Below are positions 17,221 through 25,812 of a stretch of DNA of 64,000 nt, in pieces. The notes under the pieces were generated by a model. It had not been told where the DNA came from, did no database searches, and saw nothing but the letters and a program-made list of their open reading frames with translations. Source of the stretch: Paenibacillus sp. BJ-4 (lineage in GTDB: Bacteria > Bacillota > Bacilli > Paenibacillales > Paenibacillaceae); NCBI RefSeq assembly GCF_020404765.1, contig NZ_JAIVEM010000005.1:186001-250000 (forward strand), written 5' to 3'. How positions within the stretch are numbered: the stretch's first letter is position 1; every line of letters starts with the position of its first letter. The position numbers were made by a program, and so were the translations under genes.

Positions 17221-18655
17221 GGTGAGTTCCTTCTTCCTGCCCCGGAATTCCGGGCTTGGTTACTGTATAGGGATGGCACAATTGCTCAATCCGTGAGCGT
17301 GTCAGTAGACCGCGCTCCTCTGCAATATCCTCTGGTGTGCGACCCTGTGCAATAGCTGCTGATGCAATGGAGGCAGCTTCATCGTAGCCAAGCTCCGCGA
17401 CCAGCGCGGAAGCCATCACAGCTGAGTTGCGCAGATTTGCAGAGCAGCGTTCCTCATGTACGACCAGGCCGCGCACACACCGTTCCGTGAACAGTTGAAC
17501 GGCATTGCTGAGAATATGCAGCGATTCCAGCAGTGATTCGGAAATCAGCGGCAGGAACGCGTTCAACTCCAGCTGTCCGGAGGCAGCCGCCATCGTTATA
17601 GCCGCATCCTCCGCCATCACGCGCATTGCTGTCAATCCGGCCATTTCAGCCATGACCGGATTGACTTTGCCCGGCATAATAGAGGAGCCAGCCTGGACCG
17701 GAGGCAGCGTGTATTCCCCGATACCACCGAAAGGACCAGAGGCCAGCAGGCGAAAATCGCCAGATATTTTGAGCAGGTTCACGGCGGCGGATTTGAGTAG
17801 ACCCGATACCTCCACGAAGACATCCATATTCTGAATCGGGTCCATGGGGTGGTCGCTGCGACATAGTCCCAACCCAGTCTCGTCCGCCAGCTTTTCGACC
17901 ATCCGGTAGCTGTAAGCGCGAGGCGCATTCATGCCTGTGCCAATTGCCGTGCCGCCAATAGGGATTTCTCGCAGCCGTTCTTCGGCTTTGTAGAGCCGCC
18001 AGCGGTCACGTGCTATGGCCTTAGCGTAGGCACCGAAGCCTTGCCCGGCCATCATGGGCAGGGCATCCATCAGCTGTGTGCGACCCAGTTTGAGCAGGTC
18101 GGCATATTCCATTTCTTTATGCTGTAAAGCCTCCTGTAAAGAAGACATGGCGTCACATAAAGGCCGAAGCAGCCGTATCGCTGCAATTCGAAGCGCTGTA
18201 GGATAGACATCATTCGTAGACTGGCAGCAGTTGACATCATCCAGTGGATGTACAAGTTCGTACTGTCCGGGCTGGCCCCCAAGCTGTACGATGGCCAGAT
18301 TAGCAATGACTTCATTCACATTCATATGGGTACTAGTGCCTGCGCCGCCTTGCAGGGCATCGACAGTGAACATATTTTGGTACCGTCTGGCGAGTAATTC
18401 GTCGCAGGCATTGATAATGGCAGCAGCACGGTGGGCAGGAAGTCGTTTCTGCTCACCGTTCACTTGAGCGGCTGCTTTTTTTACCAACACAAGAGCTTGA
18501 ATCAGTTGTTGGTTCACGGGCCTGCCACTGACTGCAAAATTGTTCATCGCGCGTGCAGTGTGAATACCATAAAAGGCATCCGCAGGAATTTCCATGTCTC
18601 CTAGCGCATCCCGTTCGGTACGCGTATCTTTGGCCAGAGGAGAAGATGGGTTCAT
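17207..18655 (-). CDS. aspA: Aspartate ammonia-lyase in the hydrogenase operon
   Basis: Converts L-aspartate reversibly to fumarate and ammonia. The 482-residue protein carries the fumarase/aspartase signature GSSIMPGKVNPVMAEM, the conserved GAGTSTHMNVNEVIAN segment and CQSTNDVYPTALR. It starts at an ATG overlapping the stop of the ferredoxin gene (ATGA) and ends overlapping hydF, so it is tightly embedded in the operon. AspA-type genes next to hydF are known from other bacteria; a role in supplying ammonia for the dithiomethylamine ligand, rather than bulk aspartate breakdown, is an inference from that position. Confidence 0.9.
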   Translation of the reverse strand: MNPSSPLAKDTRTERDALGDMEIPADAFYGIHTARAMNNFAVSGRPVNQQLIQALVLVKKAAAQVNGEQKRLPAHRAAAIINACDELLARRYQNMFTVDALQGGAGTSTHMNVNEVIANLAIVQLGGQPGQYELVHPLDDVNCCQSTNDVYPTALRIAAIRLLRPLCDAMSSLQEALQHKEMEYADLLKLGRTQLMDALPMMAGQGFGAYAKAIARDRWRLYKAEERLREIPIGGTAIGTGMNAPRAYSYRMVEKLADETGLGLCRSDHPMDPIQNMDVFVEVSGLLKSAAVNLLKISGDFRLLASGPFGGIGEYTLPPVQAGSSIMPGKVNPVMAEMAGLTAMRVMAEDAAITMAAASGQLELNAFLPLISESLLESLHILSNAVQLFTERCVRGLVVHEERCSANLRNSAVMASALVAELGYDEAASIASAAIAQGRTPEDIAEERGLLTRSRIEQLCHPYTVTKPGIPGQEEGTHHGNE

Positions 18656-19242
18656 AGACCCGTCGCCGGAATGCGCGTCATATGCAGCAGCTGACGTGCA
18701 CTTGCAGCGCGTTTTTCCTCAACCCGGGCATGAACCAGATCTGGCTCGACCAGCTTGAGGGCTTGTGTTGGACATTTTCCAATGCAGGCCGGGCCGCCGT
18801 CCACACCTTCGCACAGATCACATTTGCTGGCAATCATGCGTTCTTTGGGTTGCAAACGGCCTGACATATTGGTGTACAGTCCGTCTTGTACAACAGGCTG
18901 CCCGTCTTTATATTGGGGTACCATGGTAATTGCGCCGTAAGGGCAGGCAATCATACAGGTTTTACAGCCAATGCAGCTTTCGCTGTTAATGAGAATACAG
19001 CCGTCTGCGTTCGTAATAGAGCCGTTCGGACAAGCATTAGCGCAGGGGGCATCCTCACAGTGACGGCACTGAACCGGTGCGGTGACTCCAAATGATTTGA
19101 TGACCTTAAGACGAGGGTGAAAATGAAACTCGTCATCCGGCGAGATAAAAGGGTTATCCGTTGAATGTGCGATGACACATGCGATTTCACAGGTACGACA
19201 GCCGATACATTGATCGGGATCAGCTAAAACAAAACGATTCAT
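18652..19242 (-). CDS. HycB/HydN-like ferredoxin subunit (four 4Fe-4S motifs), second copy
   Basis: Electron-transfer subunit of 196 residues. Cysteine motifs in order: CIGCRTCEIAC, CRHCEDAPCANACP, CIGCKTCMIACP, then CDLCEGVDGGPACIGKCP, the HycB/HydN pattern for four [4Fe-4S] clusters. The ATG at 19242 (MNRFVLADPDQCIGC) is chosen for its AGGAG nine bases upstream over a longer frame from 19272. It lies 69 bases after hydA and overlaps aspA. It probably wires HydA to FdhF together with the copy at 20850-21479. Confidence 0.9.
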   Translation of the reverse strand: MNRFVLADPDQCIGCRTCEIACVIAHSTDNPFISPDDEFHFHPRLKVIKSFGVTAPVQCRHCEDAPCANACPNGSITNADGCILINSESCIGCKTCMIACPYGAITMVPQYKDGQPVVQDGLYTNMSGRLQPKERMIASKCDLCEGVDGGPACIGKCPTQALKLVEPDLVHARVEEKRAASARQLLHMTRIPATGL

Positions 19243-19311
19243 ACAACTCGACTCCTCTCTAACTAACGACAAAATATAATTTCTACTGACTAACCTTATG
19301 TGTTTAACGTA

Positions 19312-20817
19312 CTAATGAAGGGAGTAATCGTTATTCCCATTGGTGGAAACATCACGGCTGCGGCTCTGCTTGCCGGGTCCGCGTTTGTGAAAGGTCGTGT
19401 GCAGCAGATGATGCGATACATGACCTAGCGGCTCACCCAGAAATTCATCGTAAAGCTTGATGATAAAAGGATTCTCATGCGATTTGCGTACCTGAGATGC
19501 AGCGTCATGTCCATAGATGGACGATTTACGCGCACGATAAGCCTCAATTTTTTGTTTTTCTAACATGAGCTTGGGTTGCCCACCTCCACTGATACATCCA
19601 GCAGGACAGCCCATTACCTCAATAAAATGATAATCACATTCGCCCGCCTGTACACGATCCAGCAGCTGATAGGCATGTTGCAGCCCGGCGACGACCGCCA
19701 CCTTGAGCTTCAGCTCTCCCACCTGAACCTCGGCTACTCGAATGCCTTCTTCGCCACGCACAAAATCCAGCTGAAGCTTTGGCAGCTTCTCATTCGTCAG
19801 CAGCTCGTAGCCTGTACGGATGGCAGCCTCCATTACCCCTCCAGTCACACCAAAAATAGTACCCGCTCCTGAATATTGTCCTAACGGTGAATCGAATTCT
19901 TCATCGGGCAGGCTCATAAAATCAATTCCGGACTGCTTGATCCAGTGTGCAAGCTCACGCGTTGTCAGTACCTCGTCCACATCACGGTAACCGTCGGATT
20001 CCATTTCGGGACGATCGCATTCAAATTGTTTACAGGTACATGGCATGATCGCAACGCTGTAAATATTCGCAGGCTCCACCTTATCCAGCTGCGCACCATA
20101 AGTTTTGACTAGTGCTCCCACCATTTGCATTGGTGATTTGCAACTGGATAGATGGTCCAGCAGATCGGGATATTCTATCTCTGCAAAACGCACCCATGCT
20201 GGACAGCAGGATGTGAACATCGGTAACGGTCCGCCCTCGGTCACGCGGCGAATCAGCTCGGTGCCTTCCTCCATGATGGTTACATCAGCTCCAAAGTTCG
20301 TATCATATACCCGATCGAAGCCAAGGCGGCGCAGGGCTGCGGCCATTTTGCCTGGCGTCAGCGTACCGAACGGCATACCAAATTCCTCCGCAAGCGACAC
20401 ACGAATAGCCGGAGCACATTGGACGATACGAAGCTGTCCTGGTTTCTTCATCATGTCAGTTACCTTATTCAGGCTATAGCTATAATAGGCAGCGAACAGC
20501 GGTTCGCCGATGTCGGCAGGCATATCGCGTTCACGCATACGTTCCTGCCGTCTGATGGCGGCTTCCTGTGGGGATGCATCGGCCCAATCTGATGCGTATA
20601 CACTGCATATTTGTACACATTGACCGCAAAAAACACAGCGGTCTGCGTTCACAGTTTGTGGTTCTCCCGGCAGCCCCTCTATGGCACCTACCGGACAAAC
20701 TCCCGCGCAGCGTCTGCATCCAGTGCACAACGTAGGGTCGATATGAATGACAGGGTCTGTATGATCAGTCGCCTCCATACAAGGAGGCGAAGAGATCTTG
20801 TCTGTTGTAGTTGACAT
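19312..20817 (-). CDS. hydA: [FeFe]-hydrogenase catalytic subunit HydA with 2x[4Fe-4S] N-terminal domain
   Basis: Catalyses reversible proton reduction at the H-cluster. The 501 residues begin with a two-cluster ferredoxin domain (CTGCRRCAGVCP at 31-42 and CVFCGQCVQIC at 61-71). The H domain has the three signatures: FTSCCPAWVRF (201-211, Cys204 proton relay and Cys205 cluster ligand), MPCTCKQFE (258-266) and EVMGCPAGCISGGGQP (400-415). The small-subunit tail has KSSIYGHDA and LGEPLGHVSHHLLHT. This is the M2-type layout of group A enzymes. AGAAAGG precedes the ATG. No signal peptide is seen, so it is cytoplasmic. Its neighbours fdhF and two HycB-like genes point to a formate-linked complex. 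Confidence 0.95.
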   Translation of the reverse strand: MSTTTDKISSPPCMEATDHTDPVIHIDPTLCTGCRRCAGVCPVGAIEGLPGEPQTVNADRCVFCGQCVQICSVYASDWADASPQEAAIRRQERMRERDMPADIGEPLFAAYYSYSLNKVTDMMKKPGQLRIVQCAPAIRVSLAEEFGMPFGTLTPGKMAAALRRLGFDRVYDTNFGADVTIMEEGTELIRRVTEGGPLPMFTSCCPAWVRFAEIEYPDLLDHLSSCKSPMQMVGALVKTYGAQLDKVEPANIYSVAIMPCTCKQFECDRPEMESDGYRDVDEVLTTRELAHWIKQSGIDFMSLPDEEFDSPLGQYSGAGTIFGVTGGVMEAAIRTGYELLTNEKLPKLQLDFVRGEEGIRVAEVQVGELKLKVAVVAGLQHAYQLLDRVQAGECDYHFIEVMGCPAGCISGGGQPKLMLEKQKIEAYRARKSSIYGHDAASQVRKSHENPFIIKLYDEFLGEPLGHVSHHLLHTTFHKRGPGKQSRSRDVSTNGNNDYSLH

Positions 20818-20849
20818 ATTTTTCTACCTTTCTGCGGCTGATTTTGACC

Positions 20850-21479
20850 TTACAGGCGCGGGAAAAAGACTTCCTTACGACGCTCTGGAGGCGAGTCGAC
20901 TATGCCTTTGGCCAGCCGTAGCACATGATTCGGACACGCCTCTACACAGGCAGGCTGTCCGTCTGCAGTTTCTGCGCACAAATCGCATTTGCTTGCCGCA
21001 GTACGGGGAAGGGCAGCTCGATTTGCACGGTGAGTCAAACCGGACTGCGTCACGACGTGCCCGGCCCGATAGACTGGAGACACCTCAATGGCCCCGAAGG
21101 GGCAGGCCAAAACACAGGAGGTGCAGCCTATGCACCGTTCCTCATCAATCATGACCACGCCGTCCTCCTGACGAATAGCCTGCACCGGACAGGCATGTGC
21201 GCAGGGGGCATTTTCACAATGCCGACATTGCACCGGCACATACGTATCCCCGGCGCGCACAACATACACCTTGGGGACGACAGGTACGCTGACGGTTCCG
21301 ACCGAGGCGCCAATGCCGTTAGTCTGACTGTGAACGGCGAAGCACGCCAGTTCACAGGCTTTGCAGCCAATACATTGCCCACCGTCTGCGACTACGAAGG
21401 AGGAGGCAACAGCACTTGTTCTATCTGCTGCTCCCATTCTACTCAACGGACGATGTAGCGTGTCCTGCGCGCCGCTCAT
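20850..21479 (-). CDS. HycB/HydN-like ferredoxin subunit (four 4Fe-4S motifs), first copy
   Basis: 209 residues with the same cysteine order as the second copy: CIGCKACELAC, CRHCENAPCAHACP, CIGCTSCVLACP and CDLCAETADGQPACVEACP. It has an N-terminal extension of about 30 residues before the first cluster. Its ATG overlaps the fdhF stop (ATGA) with AAGGTGA just upstream, so coupling to fdhF is expected and it is the likely direct partner of FdhF. hydA starts 32 bases downstream. Confidence 0.9.
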   Translation of the reverse strand: MSGAQDTLHRPLSRMGAADRTSAVASSFVVADGGQCIGCKACELACFAVHSQTNGIGASVGTVSVPVVPKVYVVRAGDTYVPVQCRHCENAPCAHACPVQAIRQEDGVVMIDEERCIGCTSCVLACPFGAIEVSPVYRAGHVVTQSGLTHRANRAALPRTAASKCDLCAETADGQPACVEACPNHVLRLAKGIVDSPPERRKEVFFPRL

Positions 21480-23638
21480 CTCGTCACCTTATCAGCCAAA
21501 ACAGCTTCATGGACGTTCATCTGTCTACGAATCCGTTGGTATGATTCATGTACATCACGTTCGGCCTGGGCTTGGTCGGCAATCCGTTCCAGCCGTATGG
21601 CACAGTATTTTAATTCCGGGGTTTTGGATACCGGATCGAGAAAATCAGCGGTCAGCTCATTACATGCTCCAACCCACCAGTGATAAGTCATGTAGGTCGC
21701 ACCTTTTTTTACACGATCACTGATTTGTGCCCGTGCCATAATGCGTCCCCGACGGGAGGATATGGCAACAATTTCGCCATCCAGAATGTTCAGATCTGCT
21801 CCGTCTTCCGGGCTAATCTGAATAAAGCCAGGTTCATCAGACAGCTGGCGTAGCGCACGGCAATTGCCAGTCATGGTACGCACGGAGTAATGGCCTACCT
21901 CACGGACTGTAGACAAGACAAGCGGGTACTTTGCATCCGGTTGTTCTTGTGGCGGGCGCCATTCGCAGGCGAATAATCGGCCTTTACCACTAGGCGTGGA
22001 AAATTGATTGCCTTTGTACAAATACGGTGTGCCTGGATGGTCCTCTGTAGGGCAGGGCCATTGCACGCCGCCTTGTTCCTCCATTTTTTGGTAGCTGGCA
22101 CCAGCGAATAATGGGCAGAGGCTCCGCATTTCATCCCAAATTTCCTCAGTGTTTGCATAGGACATAGGGTAGCCCATGGCGGTAGCAACTTCGCTAATAA
22201 TGGCCCAGTCCGGTTTTACATCACCCTGCGGCTCAACGGCCTTACGGATGCGCTGAAAACCCCGGTCTGCCGAAGAATATACACCGTCATGCTCGCCCCA
22301 GGAGGTAGAAGGGAGGATGACATCGGCGTGCAGCGCCGTTTTGTTCATGAAAATATCCTGCACCACGACAAATTCCAATTGGTCTAGCGCTTCACGTAAC
22401 TCGGCAGCGTTCGGATCACTTTGTACAGGGTCCTCGCCGAAAATATAATAAGCTTTCAGCTTGTTCTCCTTCAGGATGAGGTGCGGCACCTCCGTAAGTG
22501 GATATCCTTTTTTACGCGGCAGCTCAACACCCCATGCTTTTTCAAACTTTTTGCGAGCCGCGTTGTCCGTTACATCCTGATAGCCAGGATACACATTCGG
22601 CAATGCGCCCATGTCGCAGGAGCCCTGAACATTGTTTTGTCCCCGTACAGGTCCAATACCTACATTCGGCTTGCCCAGATTTCCGGTCAACAGCGCAAGG
22701 GAAGCGAGCCCCTTCACCACGTCAACGGCCTGTGAAAATTGACATACGCCCATACCATACAGAATGGTAGCGGTAGGGGCCTTTGCATATTCCCTCATAG
22801 CTGCCCGAATGTCAGCCGCCTTGACCCCCGTAATGCCTTCTGCATATTCGGGCGTATATTTTTTAATGCTTTCTACATATTCGGCGAAGCCTTCTGTATT
22901 TGCTTCCACATATCGTTTGTCGTACAGTCCTTCATGCACTAGCACATGACCAAAGGCATTCACCAAAGCCATGTTCGAACCGCCTTTTAGAGGTAGCCAC
23001 ATATCTGAAATGCGTCCAGTTTCAGTCATGCGCGGATCGCATACAATAATTTTGGCACCTCTTTGCTTGGCAGCTACAATGCGTCTTGCGACGATCGGAT
23101 GCGTTTCGGGTGCATTATATCCAAACACGAAAATAAGATCAGAATGTTCAATTTCAGGAATAGAGTTGGACATAGCCCCATCCCCGAGTGAGTAGGTCAA
23201 ACCTGCCACAGAAGGGCCGTGGCAGACACGGGCGCAATGGTCAATATTGTTTGTACCAATGACCGCCCGCATGAACTTTTGCATAACATAATTCGCTTCG
23301 TTTCCTGGACCGCGTGCAGAGCCCGTCCCCATAATGGAGTCAGGTCCGTATTTTTCCTTAATTGCGGACAGCCGTTCGGCAGTATATTGAATGGCTTCCT
23401 CCCACTCCACTTCCTCCATGACTCCATTTTTGCGAATCATGGGCTTGCGCAAGCGTGCAGTCAGAATCTGCGGATCATTCAGAAAATCCCATCCATAGTG
23501 TCCTTTCAGACACAGTGTGCCTTCATTTGTACGACCATTAGCCGGCTCTGCGCCAATTACCTGTCCCTTGTCTACCAGCAAATTAATCTGGCAACCGCTT
23601 CCGCAGTAGGGACATACTGTTAATACCTTGTCTGCCAT
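21476..23638 (-). CDS. fdhF: Formate dehydrogenase H-type catalytic subunit, cysteine variant
   Basis: Molybdopterin enzyme for the formate/CO2 interconversion. The 720 residues match the length of FdhF from formate hydrogenlyase and CO2 reductase, without the extra N-terminal cluster domains of NAD-linked enzymes. One [4Fe-4S] site is formed by Cys9, Cys12, Cys16 and Cys43. The metal ligand position in DHCARVCHGPSVAG is Cys139, followed by His140, where E. coli FdhF has selenocysteine. GPVRGQNNVQGSCDMGALPN and the C-terminal pterin-binding domain with LSTVREVGHYSVRTMTGN are typical. AGAGGTG lies before the ATG. fdhD and cofactor genes are not in the window. Confidence 0.93.
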   Translation of the reverse strand: MADKVLTVCPYCGSGCQINLLVDKGQVIGAEPANGRTNEGTLCLKGHYGWDFLNDPQILTARLRKPMIRKNGVMEEVEWEEAIQYTAERLSAIKEKYGPDSIMGTGSARGPGNEANYVMQKFMRAVIGTNNIDHCARVCHGPSVAGLTYSLGDGAMSNSIPEIEHSDLIFVFGYNAPETHPIVARRIVAAKQRGAKIIVCDPRMTETGRISDMWLPLKGGSNMALVNAFGHVLVHEGLYDKRYVEANTEGFAEYVESIKKYTPEYAEGITGVKAADIRAAMREYAKAPTATILYGMGVCQFSQAVDVVKGLASLALLTGNLGKPNVGIGPVRGQNNVQGSCDMGALPNVYPGYQDVTDNAARKKFEKAWGVELPRKKGYPLTEVPHLILKENKLKAYYIFGEDPVQSDPNAAELREALDQLEFVVVQDIFMNKTALHADVILPSTSWGEHDGVYSSADRGFQRIRKAVEPQGDVKPDWAIISEVATAMGYPMSYANTEEIWDEMRSLCPLFAGASYQKMEEQGGVQWPCPTEDHPGTPYLYKGNQFSTPSGKGRLFACEWRPPQEQPDAKYPLVLSTVREVGHYSVRTMTGNCRALRQLSDEPGFIQISPEDGADLNILDGEIVAISSRRGRIMARAQISDRVKKGATYMTYHWWVGACNELTADFLDPVSKTPELKYCAIRLERIADQAQAERDVHESYQRIRRQMNVHEAVLADKVTR

Positions 23639-23684
23639 GTGTGCAGCACCTCTTTTTATATGAAATAGATGAAACTCGTAACAT

Positions 23685-23735
23685 GAAAAAAAGCCAATAC
23701 AAAAATGCCGCTTTACGCTGCATCCTGTACTGGCT
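23685..23735 (-). terminator. Terminator or attenuator between the DUF2294-like gene and fdhF
   Basis: On the minus strand GCCAGTACAGGATGC pairs with GCATTTTTGTATTGGC, followed by a run of seven U. It sits 33 bases after the DUF2294-like stop and 47 bases before fdhF. No separate fdhF promoter is evident in that short gap, so partial read-through is likely. Confidence 0.75.
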
Positions 23736-23767
23736 TATCCGCGAGCGAGGAGACAAGCTCCTTCCCG

Positions 23768-24133
23768 CTAATCCAACCGGTGTATGTGTTGTAGTTCAAG
23801 AGTAATGATAATATGTCCGTCTCCATGGACGGAGGGGCAGACCTCCCAGCTGTAAGTGAAGGGACTGCCGAGTGTTTTTTCCGCTTCGCTCATAAACTCC
23901 TTTTCCAGATAGGGACGAAGGACGCTCCAATATTCCCTGACCTTGTCCTCGGCCCCTTCATGAACCAGAATTTCAGACAGATTGGACAAGGTACCTCGAA
24001 TTTCTACCGTAATCCGGAGCGGCGAATCCAGTGAAACCTTGACGTTATCCGGACCTTTTCCCCGGTAATGCTTAACAATGCATACGGCTAGCTTCCTTAT
24101 GCGCTCACGGTATTCCCATTCGGTATTCAACAT
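23768..24133 (-). CDS. DUF2294-like small protein heading the formate/hydrogenase operon
   Basis: 121 residues from the ATG at 24133 (MLNTEWEYRERIRKLAVC). That start is chosen because GGAG lies seven bases upstream and the predicted promoter starts transcripts near 24259, which rules out the longer frame to 24304. The body (IVKHYRGKGPDNVKVSLD then LRITVEIRGTLSNLSEIL, ending ITLELQHIHRLD) resembles the DUF2294 family, whose members often sit beside formate dehydrogenase genes. The biochemical role is not known. It is on the same strand as fdhF, separated by a terminator-like hairpin. Confidence 0.72.
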   Translation of the reverse strand: MLNTEWEYRERIRKLAVCIVKHYRGKGPDNVKVSLDSPLRITVEIRGTLSNLSEILVHEGAEDKVREYWSVLRPYLEKEFMSEAEKTLGSPFTYSWEVCPSVHGDGHIIITLELQHIHRLD

Positions 24134-24265
24134 CTGGACACTCCGCTTCGAATCAAAATAAAGGCGTGCTTGCCGCGCATGCCAGACAGCCTGTGTAGCT
24201 GGTTTAGGGCAGGACGTAACCGTTCCGACCAAAGTGGTCTGCCCAGCACGGCGTATCACCCCTCT

Positions 24266-24308
24266 ATGGTAGAACAGGTTGACCCGGAAAGATGTGAAAT
24301 TCATTACA
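24266..24308 (-). promoter_or_regulatory. Fnr-type site and -10 element of the fdhF-hydA operon promoter
   Basis: TGTGAAATTCATTACA at 24293-24308 (as written on the plus strand) matches 9 of 10 fixed positions of TGTGA-N6-TCACA. On the minus strand a -10-like TACCAT starts 29.5 bases from its centre, exactly the spacing seen at hydE, giving a start near 24259 and a site at about -41.5. The -10 is weak, consistent with need for an activator. Regulator identity is inferred. Confidence 0.65.
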
Positions 24309-24516
24309 CCTAACCAAAATTTTACATAGTTTAGATTGTAGATAGGTATGCTGGGGATTTAGTGAAAACTCACTGCTAAAGAAGGTCATTCTCATTCCTT
24401 ATAGTTTATAAAGTATATGAACTCTAATAATCTTATTTCACTAAAAAATTTAGGTATCATGCCAAGATATACGCCATATCATTAACTAAATGTGTTGCTG
24501 CAGAGGAGGGATATGA

Positions 24517-25332
24517 TTGGATGCATTTGTTGCCCGATCATTAGATGAGATACGATTCTGGTCGAGGATCATGAAGGAGCATTCATTTTTCTTGGGATTA
24601 GGCTTTAGAGCTGAAGATACTCAACTCATTCAAGAAGCCAATCAGTTTCAGGCTATTTTTGAGGGGATTGAGAGGAGATCACACGATTTTAATATCGATA
24701 CAGACCCGCACACAATTAAAGAATTTAATACAGAGGTCCGGAATGCGGCGGCTAATATTTGGGCGTTTAAGAGAATGGTTTTGGGGCTTATATTGCAATG
24801 TAAACTACCTGGACAAACAAATTTCCCCTTATTGGTAGATCATATAAGCCGGGAAGCGAATTATTTCAGAAACCGTTTAGAGGAACTCAATTCGGGAAAG
24901 CTTGAACCACTGCCCGATGCTATTATTGATGAGAATATCTTTTTCTTAAAGATTATGGCCGATCACTCGAAATTTATAGGTCATTTGCTTGATCCGTCTG
25001 AGCGCAAACTGGTCGAACAAGCAAGGGAATTCAGTAATGATTTCGATACGCTGATGTTTCAAGCTATTGATTTAAGTTATATGCGGCCACAGTCGCAAAC
25101 CGTTCCGCTCCTAAGTCAATTTGTTGATGAAAACCGTGTTTCTGTTAAATCCTTGCGTGATTTTAAGAAAACAGCGCGTGATTTAATCGACGAATGCCGA
25201 ATAAAAAGCATTATCCATCCTTTATTGGCTGATCATGTATTTCGTGAAGCTGAGCGTTTCCTTTTTATTCTCGATATGTTTGATCAATCTTTATCAGGTG
25301 TTAAGGTAAATAAGAAAGAGATCATGCACTGA
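24517..25332 (+). CDS. DUF2935 family protein (two four-helix-bundle repeats)
   Basis: 271 residues with two related halves: RFWSRIMKEHSFFLGLGF near residue 13 and FFLKIMADHSKFIGHLLD near residue 147, each followed by long amphipathic helices (HISREANYFRNRLEEL and HVFREAERFLFILDMFDQS). The His/Glu pattern suggests metal binding as proposed for this family of spore-former proteins; function is not established. The TTG at 24517 is used, with AGGAGGG seven bases upstream; the nearby ATGs are in other frames. It is divergent from the formate/hydrogenase operon. Confidence 0.85.
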   Translation: MDAFVARSLDEIRFWSRIMKEHSFFLGLGFRAEDTQLIQEANQFQAIFEGIERRSHDFNIDTDPHTIKEFNTEVRNAAANIWAFKRMVLGLILQCKLPGQTNFPLLVDHISREANYFRNRLEELNSGKLEPLPDAIIDENIFFLKIMADHSKFIGHLLDPSERKLVEQAREFSNDFDTLMFQAIDLSYMRPQSQTVPLLSQFVDENRVSVKSLRDFKKTARDLIDECRIKSIIHPLLADHVFREAERFLFILDMFDQSLSGVKVNKKEIMH

Positions 25333-25422
25333 TTTTCGTTGGTATTTTTGTACGAGAAAAATTGAACATCTACACTACCTCTTTCATAGCATGTAGCAGT
25401 TGATAAAGAGAGGTGGCTGCTG

Positions 25423-25812
25423 ATGGAAATACCAATAACAGGTTTCGTTGTTCATTCCGACGATTCCGATTCCACTCATTCGCATAAGCTTTTTATTACT
25501 TCGTGGGACGGAAGACCAGTAAAAGTTCATGTTCATCCTTTTAAAGGCAATACTTCGTTTGATGTTGGACACTATCACCATTATGCTGGAGTAACACAAC
25601 CAGCTCCAAGTGGCGTTCCGCATGTTCACCATTATTATGCAGAAACATCACTTAACGATCAACATACGCACATCATTAGAGGAACAACAGGACCAGCAAT
25701 TCAATTGGCAGGTGGTGGGCATTACCACCATTTTGAAGGGTATACAACGGTAAACGGTAGAATCCCTCACGCCCATAGGTACGGTGGAAATACTGGAGAT
25801 GAGGAAGGATAA
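25423..25812 (+). CDS. Histidine-rich YmaF-like protein
   Basis: 129 residues, extremely rich in His in repeated short units: THSHKLFITS, VKVHVHPFKG, VGHYHHYAGVT, VPHVHHYYAETS, QHTHIIRGTTG, GGHYHHFEGYT and IPHAHRYGG. This matches the YmaF family of Bacillus and its relatives, whose function is unknown; the H-x-H clusters suggest metal binding. RBS GAGAGGTGG precedes the ATG. It follows the DUF2935 gene by 90 bases on the same strand. Confidence 0.85.
   Translation: MEIPITGFVVHSDDSDSTHSHKLFITSWDGRPVKVHVHPFKGNTSFDVGHYHHYAGVTQPAPSGVPHVHHYYAETSLNDQHTHIIRGTTGPAIQLAGGGHYHHFEGYTTVNGRIPHAHRYGGNTGDEEG

Noticed and set aside
24134-24304. N-terminal extension of the DUF2294-like protein to 24304
   Set aside because: It has no ribosome site, reads through the predicted promoter start near 24259, and its residues look non-conserved (Arg/Gln/Ala-rich).
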